A DNA stretch of 24,895 nucleotides, taken from the NCBI RefSeq assembly GCF_946479715.1, contig NZ_CAMLHF010000068.1:1-24895 (forward strand), written 5' to 3'. Source of the stretch: an uncultured Pedobacter sp. GTDB lineage: Bacteria > Bacteroidota > Bacteroidia > Sphingobacteriales > Sphingobacteriaceae. Below, in pieces: positions 1-9,457 of this stretch; the stretch's first letter is position 1; every line of letters starts with the position of its first letter. A model generated the notes under the pieces. That model had not been told where the DNA came from. It worked only from the letters and a program-made list of their open reading frames with translations, and made no database searches. Both the position numbers and the translations under genes were made by a program.

Positions 1-95
1 CAAACAGGTACCTTTTTGTGAAGGATGTGTGTAGAATGTGTGAACTATGTGAGGAATTGATATAAGCAGAGGTATATTCAATGAGGGAGAAATCC

Positions 96-1196
96 CTACA
101 ATAACTGCATTAATGCTTCTCTTGAAAATCCTTTTAATTCAGCAGTACGCTCATCACGGATTTTCTGAACCCATTTAGCATCAGCAAGTAATGGCCTGCC
201 TACAGCAACTAAATCAAAATCTCCTCTGTCCATTCTTCTTAGCAATTCTTCTAATGAACTTGGCTCAGAGCTTTCGCCTTTAAATGCCGCAAGGAATTCT
301 CCTGATAAACCAACAGAACCCACGGTAATGGTTGCTTTTCCGGTAATTTTTTTAGCCCAACCTGCAAAGTTAAGATCAGAACCATCAAATTCAGGTTCCC
401 AGAAACGGCGCTGAGAACAGTGAAAAATATCTACTCCGGCATCAACCAAAGGTTGCAGCCATTGTTCCATTTCCTGTGGTGTTTTAGCCATTTGTAAATT
501 GTAATCAGACGGTTTCCATTGTGATAACCTTAGAATTATCGTAAAATCTTCACCAACCTGTCTTCTCACTTCTTTTACTACTTCTACAGCAAACTTGGTA
601 CGCTCATTCAACGTTTTACCTCCATAGCTATCGGTACGATTATTAGTACCTTCCCAGAAAAACTGATCAATTAAATAACCATGAGCACCATGAAGTTCAA
701 CACAATCAAAACCTAACCTTTTAGCATCTGCCGCAGCACTTCCATAAGCCTTAATTGCGGCTTCGATGTCATCCTGAGTCATGGCTACACCATTTGAAAA
801 TCCAGGTCTGTTTAAATCAGATGGTCCTTCAAAAGGTGCCGAAGGAACCCATCCTGAATGGTGGTTGTCCATTACACCCATATGCCATATTTGCGGCCCC
901 ATACTTCCACCAGCATGATGAACACTGTTGATTACATCTTTCCATCCTGCTAAAGCTGCATCGCCATAAAAATGAGGAATATTGGCATCATTTGACGATG
1001 AAACGCGATCAATAACCGTTCCTTCAGAAAGGATTAAGCCAACTTCTCCGGCTGCTCTTCTTGAATAGTATGCAGCAACATCAGCTGTTGGCACCCCTGC
1101 TGGCGAGAATGAACGTGTCATCGGTGCCATCACGATTCTGTTTTTTATATTTAATGATTTCAAACTAAATGGTCTGAACAAAGTTTCTGTACTCAT
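96..1196 (-). CDS. NADH:flavin oxidoreductase, Old Yellow Enzyme family
   Basis: A 366-residue FMN-dependent ene-reductase of the Old Yellow Enzyme class. These enzymes take hydride from NAD(P)H and reduce activated C=C bonds, quinones or nitro compounds in the cytoplasm. The full TIM barrel is present: N-terminal APMTRS (residues 24-29), the substrate-binding pair H169 and H172 in ELHGAHGYLIDQFF, the family segment TNNRTDSYGGKTLNERT right after it, and the C-terminal phosphate-binding VAVGRPLLADAKW. H/H rather than H/N at the substrate pair is common in bacterial alkene reductases. The gene lies 21 nt downstream of an ArsR-type regulator and is probably co-transcribed with it, which suggests induction by electrophiles. 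The physiological substrate cannot be read from sequence. A small AGGGA/TCCCT hairpin (84-97) overlaps the stop codon. Confidence 0.93.
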   Translation of the reverse strand: MSTETLFRPFSLKSLNIKNRIVMAPMTRSFSPAGVPTADVAAYYSRRAAGEVGLILSEGTVIDRVSSSNDANIPHFYGDAALAGWKDVINSVHHAGGSMGPQIWHMGVMDNHHSGWVPSAPFEGPSDLNRPGFSNGVAMTQDDIEAAIKAYGSAAADAKRLGFDCVELHGAHGYLIDQFFWEGTNNRTDSYGGKTLNERTKFAVEVVKEVRRQVGEDFTIILRLSQWKPSDYNLQMAKTPQEMEQWLQPLVDAGVDIFHCSQRRFWEPEFDGSDLNFAGWAKKITGKATITVGSVGLSGEFLAAFKGESSEPSSLEELLRRMDRGDFDLVAVGRPLLADAKWVQKIRDERTAELKGFSREALMQLL

Positions 1197-1217
1197 ATAA
1201 TTGTATTTTAATAAATG

Positions 1218-1520
1218 CTATATTTCTGATTTAATGATATTGCTTAGTGCGGCAAAGGCTTCCTCATTACGCTTGTAATAAGTCCATTGTCCAACCCTGG
1301 TTGATTCCAGCAGTCCTGATTTTTGGAGTATAGATAGGTATTCTGAAACGGTAGACTGGGTTAAACCTGCCTTTTGTTGTATTTGCCCCACACAAACTCC
1401 TACCTCATCAAACGCGGCATGCTCCTGTGGCGGAAAATGTTTTTCCGGCTCTTTAAGCCACTGCAAAATCTGCAGTCGTGTTTTATTTGATAGTGCTTTA
1501 AAAATCTCTAACTGATCCAT
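1218..1520 (-). CDS. ArsR/SmtB-type winged-helix transcriptional regulator
   Basis: A 100-residue metalloregulator-fold repressor. The N-terminal helix (IFKALSNKTRLQILQWL) and the winged-helix recognition region (AGLTQSTVSEYLSILQKSGL) followed by the wing (ESTRVGQWTYYKR) are typical of the family. It has one cysteine, C43 (VGVCVGQ), where classical ArsR proteins carry ELCVC; a single cysteine argues against the classical three-thiolate arsenite site. It is the first gene before the Old Yellow Enzyme, with its own promoter candidate and an overlapping dyad immediately upstream, so it probably represses itself and the reductase. The ligand is unknown; thiol modification of C43 by electrophiles is my inference, by analogy with regulators of other OYE operons. 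Confidence 0.88.
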   Translation of the reverse strand: MDQLEIFKALSNKTRLQILQWLKEPEKHFPPQEHAAFDEVGVCVGQIQQKAGLTQSTVSEYLSILQKSGLLESTRVGQWTYYKRNEEAFAALSNIIKSEI

Positions 1521-1524
1521 AGCA

Positions 1525-1532
1525 CAAAGGTA
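1525..1532 (-). promoter_or_regulatory. -7 promoter element TACCTTTG for the ArsR-OYE pair
   Basis: TACCTTTG on the minus strand matches the Bacteroidota TAnnTTTG -7 consensus and sits just before the ArsR ATG, giving a very short leader. No convincing -33 TTTG was found at standard spacing. Confidence 0.5.
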
Positions 1533-1551
1533 TATCGACTTTTCCCGATAT
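1532..1551. promoter_or_regulatory. Inverted repeat, candidate ArsR operator
   Basis: ATATCG and CGATAT arms (1532-1537 and 1546-1551) flank an 8-nt spacer and abut the -7 element upstream of the regulator gene. The 20-bp dyad size and its position between -33 and -7 suit an ArsR-family dimer that blocks polymerase. It is the only clear dyad in the 56-nt gap between this gene and the MFS stop. Confidence 0.5.
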
Positions 1552-1576
1552 TCCTATTAACAATAAAAGAATGACA

Positions 1577-2791
1577 TTATGCTGATAACTTCATTTGTTT
1601 CATTACAAAGAAGAAACCTATCGAAGCAAGCGTTAGTGCAGCAACCGTACCCCACCATAGAGTTTCGAAACCGAATTCCGCAGCAACTCTTGTACCTACC
1701 AAAGGAGAAAAAATATGAGCTACAGAAAAGGACAAGGCATTAATACCCATGTAGGCACCTCTCTTTTTTAATGATGATCTTTGAAGCGTAACGGTGGCCA
1801 TAAATGGCATAGCCAGGATCTCTGCCAAACATATTATAAACATAGAAAGGTAAAGTACCGGAATTCCCTTGGCAAGATTTAATACCAGGAATGATACAGC
1901 ACACAGTACTGTACCGGCCACAATTACGGTTCGGGCAGTAAATCTCTTTTCGGCAATATGGACCACCAGCATCTCTAACGAAAACACAACTAATCCACTA
2001 AAGGCAAGTATAACCCCTATCTCGGCCTCTGTCATTTTGTAAACATTTCTGTAATACAAAGGGAGTGTACTTAACAACTGTAAAAAGCAAATGGCAAAAA
2101 TGCAGGAAAGTACACTGAAAAGCATAAAGGGTACATCCTTATAGGGCGACAAATTGGCTCGATCCCCCTCTTCTTCTACCACTTCGTCTTTCTTCTTCTC
2201 GTTGCCTTTACGATTGCGGAAATAGATGAAAAATAGGGTAGCCGATAAAAGGGCTGCTATTGCATTACCGTAAAATAAAAACGCATAAGATATGGCAGCT
2301 AAAAAACCACCTAAGGCGGGGCCAATTGAAAACCCAAGGTTCATAGCCATTCTATTTAGTGAAAATGACCTTATGATATTGTCAGGTTTAGAATAATAGG
2401 CAATAGAAACAGAGTTTGCGGGCCTGAACGTTTCAGAAACAAGGCTTAAAGTAAAAACACCTGCTGCAAGCTTAACCACGGTATCTAACTGAGGTAACAA
2501 AACAAACATGGGCACAGTTAAAATTAAGCTGATCAGCTGAACTTTAAAATGTCCGGCTTTATCGGTGAGCCAGCCACCTAAAAAGTTTCCGGAAACAGCA
2601 CCTAGTCCAAAGCAACTTAACACAGTACCGGTATCTTCTAAAGAGAAATGAAGGTGATTGATCATGTAAACCCCTAAAAAGGGAATAACCATTGCTCCGC
2701 TCCTGTTTATAAGCATAACCAGCGCCAGCATCCATGCCGGGGTATATAATCCTCGGTAAGCATCTAAGTATAATCGTATAAATTCCTTCAT
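1577..2791 (-). CDS. MFS transporter, DHA1-like exporter
   Basis: A 404-residue inner-membrane protein with about 12 hydrophobic segments in two halves. The halves are joined by a charged cytoplasmic loop rich in K and E near residues 190-215. The MFS motif A is visible after TM2 as GGWLTDKAGHF. Its topology matches proton-driven drug or metabolite exporters of the DHA1 type; the substrate cannot be deduced. The start codon directly follows the stop of the upstream DUF1801 gene with no gap, so the two are probably translated from one mRNA. The gene ends 56 nt before the separately promoted ArsR gene, so it may or may not be part of that regulon. Confidence 0.87.
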   Translation of the reverse strand: MKEFIRLYLDAYRGLYTPAWMLALVMLINRSGAMVIPFLGVYMINHLHFSLEDTGTVLSCFGLGAVSGNFLGGWLTDKAGHFKVQLISLILTVPMFVLLPQLDTVVKLAAGVFTLSLVSETFRPANSVSIAYYSKPDNIIRSFSLNRMAMNLGFSIGPALGGFLAAISYAFLFYGNAIAALLSATLFFIYFRNRKGNEKKKDEVVEEEGDRANLSPYKDVPFMLFSVLSCIFAICFLQLLSTLPLYYRNVYKMTEAEIGVILAFSGLVVFSLEMLVVHIAEKRFTARTVIVAGTVLCAVSFLVLNLAKGIPVLYLSMFIICLAEILAMPFMATVTLQRSSLKKRGAYMGINALSFSVAHIFSPLVGTRVAAEFGFETLWWGTVAALTLASIGFFFVMKQMKLSA

Positions 2792-3136
2792 TTAATATCG
2801 GGCAAGCGCTTGTTTTAATATATCGTTCATCGTTTCAATTGGTAAATCCTCATTAGGATCTATCAACATTATTTTCATTCTGGCCCTCTTTTCAATAATC
2901 AGATCAGGATGATCGATATGCTTGCTTTCTACAATACCTATATAAGGTTTAAGGTATTTTTTATGAATCCATAAATAACAAAACATTTTTCCTTTATAGT
3001 AAAAAAATGGAAGTTTATATTTCCATTCAGGAGTAATGTTTTTATCAAAAGCCAATAGATAATCTTTTAACGCAAGTAAACAACCTCGTAAAGGCTCTTG
3101 TTTTTGCAAATAAAAATCGTCCAGTGGAGTCAGCAT
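2792..3136 (-). CDS. DUF1801 (YdhG-like) small protein
   Basis: A 114-residue cytoplasmic protein with the DUF1801 pattern: an N-terminal helix (residues about 10-30), then TPEWKYKLPFFYYKGKMFCYL and a hydrophobic beta strand KPYIGIV, followed by a C-terminal helix after DLPIETM. Members adopt a frataxin-like alpha/beta fold; no biochemical function is established and I do not assign one. Its stop codon is immediately followed by the ATG of the MFS transporter, so they form a two-gene unit. It diverges from clpB across a 182-nt gap in which I see no clear promoter motif for this gene. Confidence 0.75.
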   Translation of the reverse strand: MLTPLDDFYLQKQEPLRGCLLALKDYLLAFDKNITPEWKYKLPFFYYKGKMFCYLWIHKKYLKPYIGIVESKHIDHPDLIIEKRARMKIMLIDPNEDLPIETMNDILKQALARY

Positions 3137-3297
3137 TTTAGAAAAAGGTAGATATTACAAAGGACGGAAAATTAAATCAGAAATCTTAGGATCGGACATT
3201 TTTTCATTATAACAAACTATTTATCAGACAATTATACAGTTAAAAATAAAAAGTACCGACAAAATTTCCGATTAACATCTAAAAACCAAGATGGCAT

Positions 3298-3305
3298 TTA
3301 CTTTG
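3298..3305 (+). promoter_or_regulatory. Near-consensus -7 element upstream of clpB
   Basis: TTACTTTG differs from TAnnTTTG at one conserved base and lies 13 nt before the clpB ATG. No CIRCE-type inverted repeat and no convincing -33 box was seen in 3137-3297. Confidence 0.25.
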
Positions 3306-3318
3306 TTTAATTGCTGAC

Positions 3319-5913
3319 ATGAACTTCAACAACTTTACTATAAAAGCCCAGGAAGCAATTCAACAGGCTTCTGAAATAGCCCAAGGCAATCAGCAACAGG
3401 CTATTGAAACAGCACACCTATTAAAGGGTTTGCTTACTGTTGATGAAAACGTAGTTTCGTACGTTTTAAAAAAATTAAATGTTAACCTTAATGTTCTTGG
3501 TCAGCAGTTAGATGCTCAGATTGAGAAATTTCCTAAAGTTAGCGGTAGTAATCCTTATTTAACATCGGGAACCAACTCTGCTTTGCAAAAAGCGCAGTCA
3601 TACCTTAAAGAATTTAAAGACGAGTTTGTTTCTGTAGAACATCTTTTGTTAGGTATTCTATCTGTTAACGACAATACTTCAAAACTTTTAAAAGATCAGG
3701 GTGTAAATGAAAAAGATCTTAAAAAAGCAATCATTTCTTTAAGAGGCGACAGTCATGTTACTGATCAGAATGCTGAAGCGACTTACAATGCACTGAATAA
3801 ATATGCCCGTAACCTGAATGAATATGCCGAATCAGGCAAGCTGGATCCGGTTATTGGCAGAGATGAAGAGATCCGGAGGGTAATCCAAATCCTTTCCAGA
3901 CGTACCAAGAACAATCCGATACTGATTGGTGAGCCAGGTGTAGGTAAAACTGCTATTGCGGAGGGTATTGCTTTCAGGATCATTAAAGGCGATGTGCCTA
4001 CAAACCTGAAAACAAAAACCGTTTACTCGCTTGATATGGGTGCATTAATTGCCGGAGCGAAGTATAAAGGTGAATTCGAAGAACGCTTAAAAGCAGTAGT
4101 TAAAGAGGTAACACACAGTGATGGCGATATCATTTTATTCATAGATGAGATCCATACCTTAGTTGGTGCAGGTGGTGGTGAAGGTGCTATGGATGCAGCA
4201 AACATCCTTAAACCTGCCCTTGCCCGTGGAGAGTTACGTGCAATTGGTGCAACTACTTTAGATGAATATCAAAAATATCTTGAAAAGGATAAGGCACTTG
4301 AGCGCCGTTTCCAAAAAGTAATGGTTGATGAGCCTGATACACAGGATGCAATTTCTATTCTTCGCGGATTAAAGGAAAGGTATGAAACCCACCATAAGGT
4401 GAGGATTAAAGATGAGGCCATTATTGCTGCAGTAGAATTATCGCAACGTTATATTTCTGATCGGTTTTTACCGGATAAAGCCATCGACTTAATGGACGAA
4501 GCCGCTTCTAAATTACGTTTGGAAATGGATAGTGTACCAGAAGAGGTTGATGAATTGAACAGAAAGATCATGCAGCTGGAAATAGAGCGTGAGGCAATTA
4601 AGAGAGAGAATGACAGTAAAAAAGTTAAAGCTCTGGGTGAGGAAATTGCCAATATGTCGGCCGAACGTGACGAGATAAAAGCCAAATGGCAAGGTGAAAA
4701 AGATCTGGTCGACAATATTAATAATGAGCTAGAGCAGATAGAAAATTATAAGCTGGAAGCTGATCAGGCAGAGCGTGCCGGCGACTATGGTAAAGTAGCA
4801 GAGATCCGTTACGGTAAAATAAAAGAATCGCAGGATAGCGTTGAAAAGTTAAAAGCTCAATTGGAAAGCATGCAAAGTGAAAGCAGAATGCTTAAAGAAG
4901 AGGTAACGGCTGATGATATTGCAGGTGTAGTGGGCAGGTGGACCGGTATTCCGGTTACTAAGTTAATTTCAAGTGAGCGTGATAAGTTACTGAATCTAGA
5001 AAACGAGCTGCATAAACGTGTTGCCGGGCAGGACGAGGCTATTGAGGCGATATCCGATGCAATCCGTCGTTCAAGAGCGGGTTTACAAGATAAACGCAAA
5101 CCAATTGGATCATTCATATTCCTCGGAACTACAGGTGTAGGTAAAACGGAATTAGCCAAAGCGTTGGCGGAGTTTCTGTTTAACGACGAAAATGCCATGA
5201 CCAGGATAGATATGAGTGAATACCAGGAGCGTCATGCGGTTTCACGATTAATTGGAGCCCCTCCGGGATATGTAGGATATGATGAAGGTGGGCAGCTAAC
5301 TGAAGCTGTGCGTAGAAAACCATATTCGGTGGTATTACTGGATGAGATTGAAAAAGCGCATCCTGATGTGTTTAATATATTGCTACAGGTACTGGATGAT
5401 GGTAGGTTAACCGATAATAAAGGTCGTGTGGTAAACTTTAAAAACACCATTATTATTATGACTTCCAACATTGGATCTCATTTAATACAGGATAACTTTA
5501 AAGATCTTAATGATGAGAACCGTGATGAGGTAATTGCTAAAACAAAAAGCGAGTTGTTTGAATTACTAAAACAAACGATAAGGCCAGAGTTTTTGAATCG
5601 TATAGATGAGCTGATCATGTTTACACCGCTCAACCGCAACGAGCTTAGAGACATTGTTACCTTACAGTTTAAGCACGTACAAGATACCCTTGCTGAAATG
5701 GGAATAGAGATAGAGGCAACCCCTGAAGCACTGGATTGGCTTTCGGAATTAGGTTATGACCCTCAGTTTGGTGCACGCCCATTAAAACGTGTAATTCAGA
5801 AACGTATATTAAATGAATTGTCAAAAGAGATTCTTGCAGGCAAGATTGATAAAGACAGTAAAATTAAACTGGATATGTTCGACCATAAGTTTGTCTTTTT
5901 AAACAACAAATAA
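3319..5913 (+). CDS. clpB: ATP-dependent chaperone ClpB (Hsp100 disaggregase)
   Basis: An 864-residue hexameric AAA+ disaggregase that works with DnaK to pull polypeptides from aggregates. Domains in order: Clp N-terminal repeats (about 1-145), NBD1 with Walker A GEPGVGKT (204-211) and Walker [11 protein letters not shown], the coiled-coil middle domain (about 400-535) that separates ClpB from ClpA and ClpC, and NBD2 with Walker A GTTGVGKT (603-610), Walker [12 protein letters not shown] and the C-terminal ClpB D2-small domain ending in sensor-2 GARPLKR. There is no IGF/L loop for ClpP, as expected of ClpB. Length matches the family and the gene is intact. It stands alone, with its own terminator. 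Confidence 0.98.
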   Translation: MNFNNFTIKAQEAIQQASEIAQGNQQQAIETAHLLKGLLTVDENVVSYVLKKLNVNLNVLGQQLDAQIEKFPKVSGSNPYLTSGTNSALQKAQSYLKEFKDEFVSVEHLLLGILSVNDNTSKLLKDQGVNEKDLKKAIISLRGDSHVTDQNAEATYNALNKYARNLNEYAESGKLDPVIGRDEEIRRVIQILSRRTKNNPILIGEPGVGKTAIAEGIAFRIIKGDVPTNLKTKTVYSLDMGALIAGAKYKGEFEERLKAVVKEVTHSDGDIILFIDEIHTLVGAGGGEGAMDAANILKPALARGELRAIGATTLDEYQKYLEKDKALERRFQKVMVDEPDTQDAISILRGLKERYETHHKVRIKDEAIIAAVELSQRYISDRFLPDKAIDLMDEAASKLRLEMDSVPEEVDELNRKIMQLEIEREAIKRENDSKKVKALGEEIANMSAERDEIKAKWQGEKDLVDNINNELEQIENYKLEADQAERAGDYGKVAEIRYGKIKESQDSVEKLKAQLESMQSESRMLKEEVTADDIAGVVGRWTGIPVTKLISSERDKLLNLENELHKRVAGQDEAIEAISDAIRRSRAGLQDKRKPIGSFIFLGTTGVGKTELAKALAEFLFNDENAMTRIDMSEYQERHAVSRLIGAPPGYVGYDEGGQLTEAVRRKPYSVVLLDEIEKAHPDVFNILLQVLDDGRLTDNKGRVVNFKNTIIIMTSNIGSHLIQDNFKDLNDENRDEVIAKTKSELFELLKQTIRPEFLNRIDELIMFTPLNRNELRDIVTLQFKHVQDTLAEMGIEIEATPEALDWLSELGYDPQFGARPLKRVIQKRILNELSKEILAGKIDKDSKIKLDMFDHKFVFLNNK

Positions 5914-5957
5914 GAGATAAGTTAGAAAACGAATTGTTATTAGTAGAACGTTTACAA

Positions 5958-5999
5958 AAAAGAGTGAGATTAAAACAATAATCTCACTCTTTTCTTTTA
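5958..5999 (+). terminator. Rho-independent terminator of clpB
   Basis: A perfect 14-bp stem (5958-5971 with 5980-5993) with an 8-nt loop, followed by a T-rich tail, 45 nt after the clpB stop. Confidence 0.85.
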
Positions 6000-6027
6000 T
6001 AAGCACTCAACTTTATTACTTTTCTTA

Positions 6028-6076
6028 AAAATGTTAAACAATTCATTTATCACCCATAAATTTTGTTTAACATTTT
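6028..6076. repeat. Long interrupted inverted repeat upstream of the GT4 operon
   Basis: Outer arms AAAATGTTAAACAA (6028-6041) and its reverse complement (6063-6076) are perfect over 14 bp. Inside, ATTTAT (6045-6050) and ATAAAT (6056-6061) form a second 6-bp stem around a CACCC loop. It lies after the clpB terminator and about 84 nt before the glycosyltransferase start, without a T-tract. An operator or a cruciform fits better than a terminator. Confidence 0.55.
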
Positions 6077-6159
6077 CGTTATTTTCATAAATAAAATAAA
6101 AAAACAGCAGAACATTCCTCTCTAACTATTGTTATACAAGCAACAACTCTTGTGTAATT

Positions 6160-8442
6160 ATGAAAATTGCTTATATATCTTCCTATCCGCCCCGTGAATG
6201 TGGCATTGCCACTTTCAACAACAACCTACTTAAAGCGATCGGCTCCAATAAAAAAACAGTATCGGAAGACAGCTTCGTGGTAGCGATGAATGATTCAGAT
6301 TCCTTAGATGAATATGAATACCCTAAAGAGGTTAAATATGTAATAAGACAAGAAAACCAGAAAGACTATATACGCGCAGCGGATTACATAAACACGAGTA
6401 TTGCTGATGTTTGTATTCTAGAGCATGAATATGGCATTTATGGTGGAGAAAGCGGGGTTTATATTCTGCCACTCATTGCCAGGCTCCAAAAGCCGCTGAT
6501 TACTATTTTCCATACCATATTAAAAGACCCTAATTATATGCAGCTTACTGTTTTGCGCGAGATCGCAAAACACTCATCCAGAATCATAGTAATGAGCCAT
6601 AGAGCCGTAGGTTTTTTAACCAGCATTTACGGAATCCCTTTTGATAAAATTCAATTGATTGAGCATGGAGTGCCTGATCTTGAACCTAAAGACGCTAATC
6701 CTGTAAAAAACACCCTTGCCTTCAAAAACAAAAAGGTATTATTCACCTTTGGTCTGATTAGCAGAAATAAAGGCCTGGAAACGGTAATAGAGGCGCTGCC
6801 GAAAATAGTGGCTAAAAATCCGGATGTGATGTATGTTATTTTAGGAACAACCCATCCAGGTGTTATACGTAGCTCAGGAGAAGAATATCGGGATGGGCTA
6901 AAAAAACTGGCAAGAAAACTTAATGTAGAAGACAACCTTACTTTCATTAACAAATTTGTATCAGAGGAAGAGCTGTTCGACTATCTGACGGCTTGCGACA
7001 TGTATATTACCCCCTATTTAAATGAAGCGCAAATTACCAGCGGAACACTTTCATACGCTGTTGGAGCAGGCACAGCCATACTATCAACCCCTTACTGGCA
7101 CGCACAAGAATTACTTGCAGATCACCGTGGCAGATTATTCGACTTTAAAGACACCGATGGCCTTGCTGAAATTGTAAATGAATTATTTGAGAGTGATGAA
7201 AAGCTAAATCAATTACGGACTAACGCATATGAATACGGCTTACACCTCCGCTGGCCTACAACGGGAGAAGTTTTTGTTGATGTACTCACAGAAGCAATCT
7301 CTAAATTTCTTTCAGACAAAGAAATTGGCAATAAACCTATTATAGATCCAGACATGATGCCTGCTTTTAGCCTGGCACACATACAACGTTTAACGGACGA
7401 CACCGGGATTGTGCAGCATGCTAAATATGGGATACCAAATCTTAAGGAAGGCTATTGTTTAGATGACAATTCCAGGGCTTTGATTTTAACTATCCTGGCC
7501 TATCAGCAAAACAAGAGTAAAGCGGCATTAGATTTATTGCCGATCTATTTAAGCTACATTCAGTACATGCAATGTGATGATGGTAACTTTAGAAACTTTT
7601 TAAGTTTCAAAAGAGAATATCTGGATGAGGTTGGTACAGAAGATTCATTTGGAAGAACAATTTGGTCTTTAGGCTATTTAATTAACAATGCACCTAATAA
7701 CTCATACCGTGAATTTGCAAAAGAGTTATTTCTTAAATCTATTCCGCATTTTAAAAGCCTAACTCATTTACGAGGAATTGCAAACACTATGATTGGCTTA
7801 ACTCATTTTATAAATGCCCATCCTTATGATGAGCACATTAAAAGTCAGTTAGATCAGCTTGCGGAACCTTTGAAGGCTGCTTACCGTGCCAACAAGGAAG
7901 GTCACTGGAATTGGTTTGAGAACAAATTAACCTACGACAATGCCATACTTCCACTTGCCTTGATGTATCATTACGAGATCAGTAAAGATCCTGAATCGAG
8001 GGAAATTGCGTTTGAAAGTTTGGAATACCTGACTCAAAAAACGCTGATAAAAGGTTATTTAAATCCGGTTGGGAACGATGGCTGGCTTTATAAGGATGGC
8101 GGAGAAATGGCCATATATGATCAGCAGGCCATCGAAACGATGGGAATGGTAATGGTATATTTTAAAGCGTACGAGATTACCCGCGATTTAACCTATATTA
8201 AACAGATGTACTTAAGTTACCAGTGGTTTTTGGGAGAAAACTCCTTACACATTCCATTGTATGACTATGAAACCAAGGGTTGCGCAGATGGTTTGCAAAC
8301 TTATGGTGTAAACAGGAATCAAGGTGCTGAAAGTACATTGGCTTATTGGATTTCACATCTTATTGTACTTAAAGCATTGGAATCGGAATACGAGTTTATT
8401 CAGAGCAGCGACCTTACTGCGGCTCAAAAACAAACTTTTTAA
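6160..8442 (+). CDS. GT4 glycosyltransferase fused to a C-terminal helical domain
   Basis: A 760-residue two-part protein. Residues 1 to about 385 form a GT-B glycosyltransferase of family GT4: N-terminal SSYPPRECGIATF (8-20), an acceptor-side FHTILKDP, and the donor-binding half from about 190 with FGLISRNKGLETVIEALP. In place of the usual E-x7-E it has NEAQITSGTLSYA, with only the first Glu (E289). Residues about 400-745 are all-helical, starting with a conserved-looking block around LTDDTGIVQHAKYG and GYCLDDNSRALI, resembling (alpha/alpha)6-barrel carbohydrate domains. No signal peptide or membrane segment is seen, so it is cytoplasmic. It is 3 nt upstream of a second GT4 gene and convergent with a GH130 gene. 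Donor and acceptor are unknown. Confidence 0.85.
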   Translation: MKIAYISSYPPRECGIATFNNNLLKAIGSNKKTVSEDSFVVAMNDSDSLDEYEYPKEVKYVIRQENQKDYIRAADYINTSIADVCILEHEYGIYGGESGVYILPLIARLQKPLITIFHTILKDPNYMQLTVLREIAKHSSRIIVMSHRAVGFLTSIYGIPFDKIQLIEHGVPDLEPKDANPVKNTLAFKNKKVLFTFGLISRNKGLETVIEALPKIVAKNPDVMYVILGTTHPGVIRSSGEEYRDGLKKLARKLNVEDNLTFINKFVSEEELFDYLTACDMYITPYLNEAQITSGTLSYAVGAGTAILSTPYWHAQELLADHRGRLFDFKDTDGLAEIVNELFESDEKLNQLRTNAYEYGLHLRWPTTGEVFVDVLTEAISKFLSDKEIGNKPIIDPDMMPAFSLAHIQRLTDDTGIVQHAKYGIPNLKEGYCLDDNSRALILTILAYQQNKSKAALDLLPIYLSYIQYMQCDDGNFRNFLSFKREYLDEVGTEDSFGRTIWSLGYLINNAPNNSYREFAKELFLKSIPHFKSLTHLRGIANTMIGLTHFINAHPYDEHIKSQLDQLAEPLKAAYRANKEGHWNWFENKLTYDNAILPLALMYHYEISKDPESREIAFESLEYLTQKTLIKGYLNPVGNDGWLYKDGGEMAIYDQQAIETMGMVMVYFKAYEITRDLTYIKQMYLSYQWFLGENSLHIPLYDYETKGCADGLQTYGVNRNQGAESTLAYWISHLIVLKALESEYEFIQSSDLTAAQKQTF

Positions 8443-8445
8443 GTT

Positions 8446-9447
8446 ATGAGAATAGCGGTTCTGGCACCCGTAGCCTGGAGAACTCCGCCCAGGCACTACG
8501 GACCATGGGAACAAATGGCTTCTAATTTAACAGAAGGATTGGTAAAAGCCGGCATAGAAGTAACCTTGTATGCTACCACGGATTCGATTACTACTGCTAA
8601 GTTAGATGCCGTAATTAACGAAGGATATGAAGAAGATAAAACCTTAGATGCTAAGGTTGCGGAGTGCCTGCATATTAGCAACCTTATGGAAAAAGCGGAT
8701 CAGTTTGATCTTATTCATAATCACTTTGATTTTTTACCACTAACCTATTCCGGACTCATAAAAACACCTTTAATTACAACCATTCATGGTTTCTCTTCGG
8801 AGAAAATCTTATCTGTATATCAAAAGTATAATGCTTCGGGCCATTATGTTTCTATAAGCAATGCCAACAGGCATGCTTCTTTAAAATACTTAGCTACTGT
8901 ATACAATGGCATTCAAACTGATAAGTTTGATTTCAATGCCAATCCAGAGGACTACTTATTGTTTTTCGGACGGATACACCCTGATAAAGGACTTTCTGAA
9001 GCCATTCAAATTGCAATAAAAACAAAGCGCAGGTTAATTATTGCAGGCATTATACAAGACCAGAATTATTACAAGGAAAAGGTTGAACCTTTTTTAAGTG
9101 ATGATATTGAATTTATTGGTGCTGCCGGTCCGGAAAAAAGAAACGATTTGTTGCGGAAGGCATATGCCCTTCTGCATCCAATTAGCTTCGAAGAGCCTTT
9201 TGGCTTGAGTGTTGCAGAGGCTATGCTGTGCGGAACACCTGTTATTGCTTTTCGTAGAGGGGCAATGCCTGAATTGATAAAAGATCGGGAAACGGGATTT
9301 TTGGTGAAAAATGTTGATGAAGCAATTAAAGCTGTTTCAGAATTACCGATCATTGATCGCGCAAAATGCCATAAATGGGCGACTGAAAACTTTTCTCAGG
9401 AAAAGATGGTGGCCGATTACATCAGCCTTTACCATCAGATTCTATAG
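8446..9447 (+). CDS. GT4 glycosyltransferase
   Basis: A 333-residue cytoplasmic GT-B enzyme of family GT4. The N-terminal Rossmann half shows APVAWRTPPRHYGPWEQ (7-23), typical of retaining glycosyltransferases whose acceptor loop carries YGGxE-like residues, then HNHFDFLP and TTIHGF. The donor half carries GRIHPDKG (R176, K181) and the canonical E-x7-E (E250 to E258 in EEPFGLSVAEAM). The gene starts 3 nt after the fused GT4 and is surely in the same operon. Its stop lies 10 nt from the stop of the convergent GH130 gene. The sugar transferred is not determinable; a GDP-mannose donor is plausible only because the neighbour belongs to a mannoside-active family. Confidence 0.9.
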   Translation: MRIAVLAPVAWRTPPRHYGPWEQMASNLTEGLVKAGIEVTLYATTDSITTAKLDAVINEGYEEDKTLDAKVAECLHISNLMEKADQFDLIHNHFDFLPLTYSGLIKTPLITTIHGFSSEKILSVYQKYNASGHYVSISNANRHASLKYLATVYNGIQTDKFDFNANPEDYLLFFGRIHPDKGLSEAIQIAIKTKRRLIIAGIIQDQNYYKEKVEPFLSDDIEFIGAAGPEKRNDLLRKAYALLHPISFEEPFGLSVAEAMLCGTPVIAFRRGAMPELIKDRETGFLVKNVDEAIKAVSELPIIDRAKCHKWATENFSQEKMVADYISLYHQIL

Positions 9448-9457
9448 ACTCCTTCTA

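Noticed and set aside
1..13. 13-nt match between the window start and 16022 (CAAACAGGTACCT)
   Set aside because: Repeats of this length are expected by chance in a 25-kb window.
3..65. Short plus-strand open frame at the window start (RMCELCEELI end)
   Set aside because: Only 20 codons before a stop; a C-x2-C pair alone is not enough to call a gene.
84..97. AGGGA/TCCCT hairpin at the OYE stop as a terminator
   Set aside because: Only 5 bp and no T-tract on the transcribed side.
4449..5471. Several minus-strand open frames inside clpB
   Set aside because: Serine-rich shadow frames of a fully conserved gene.
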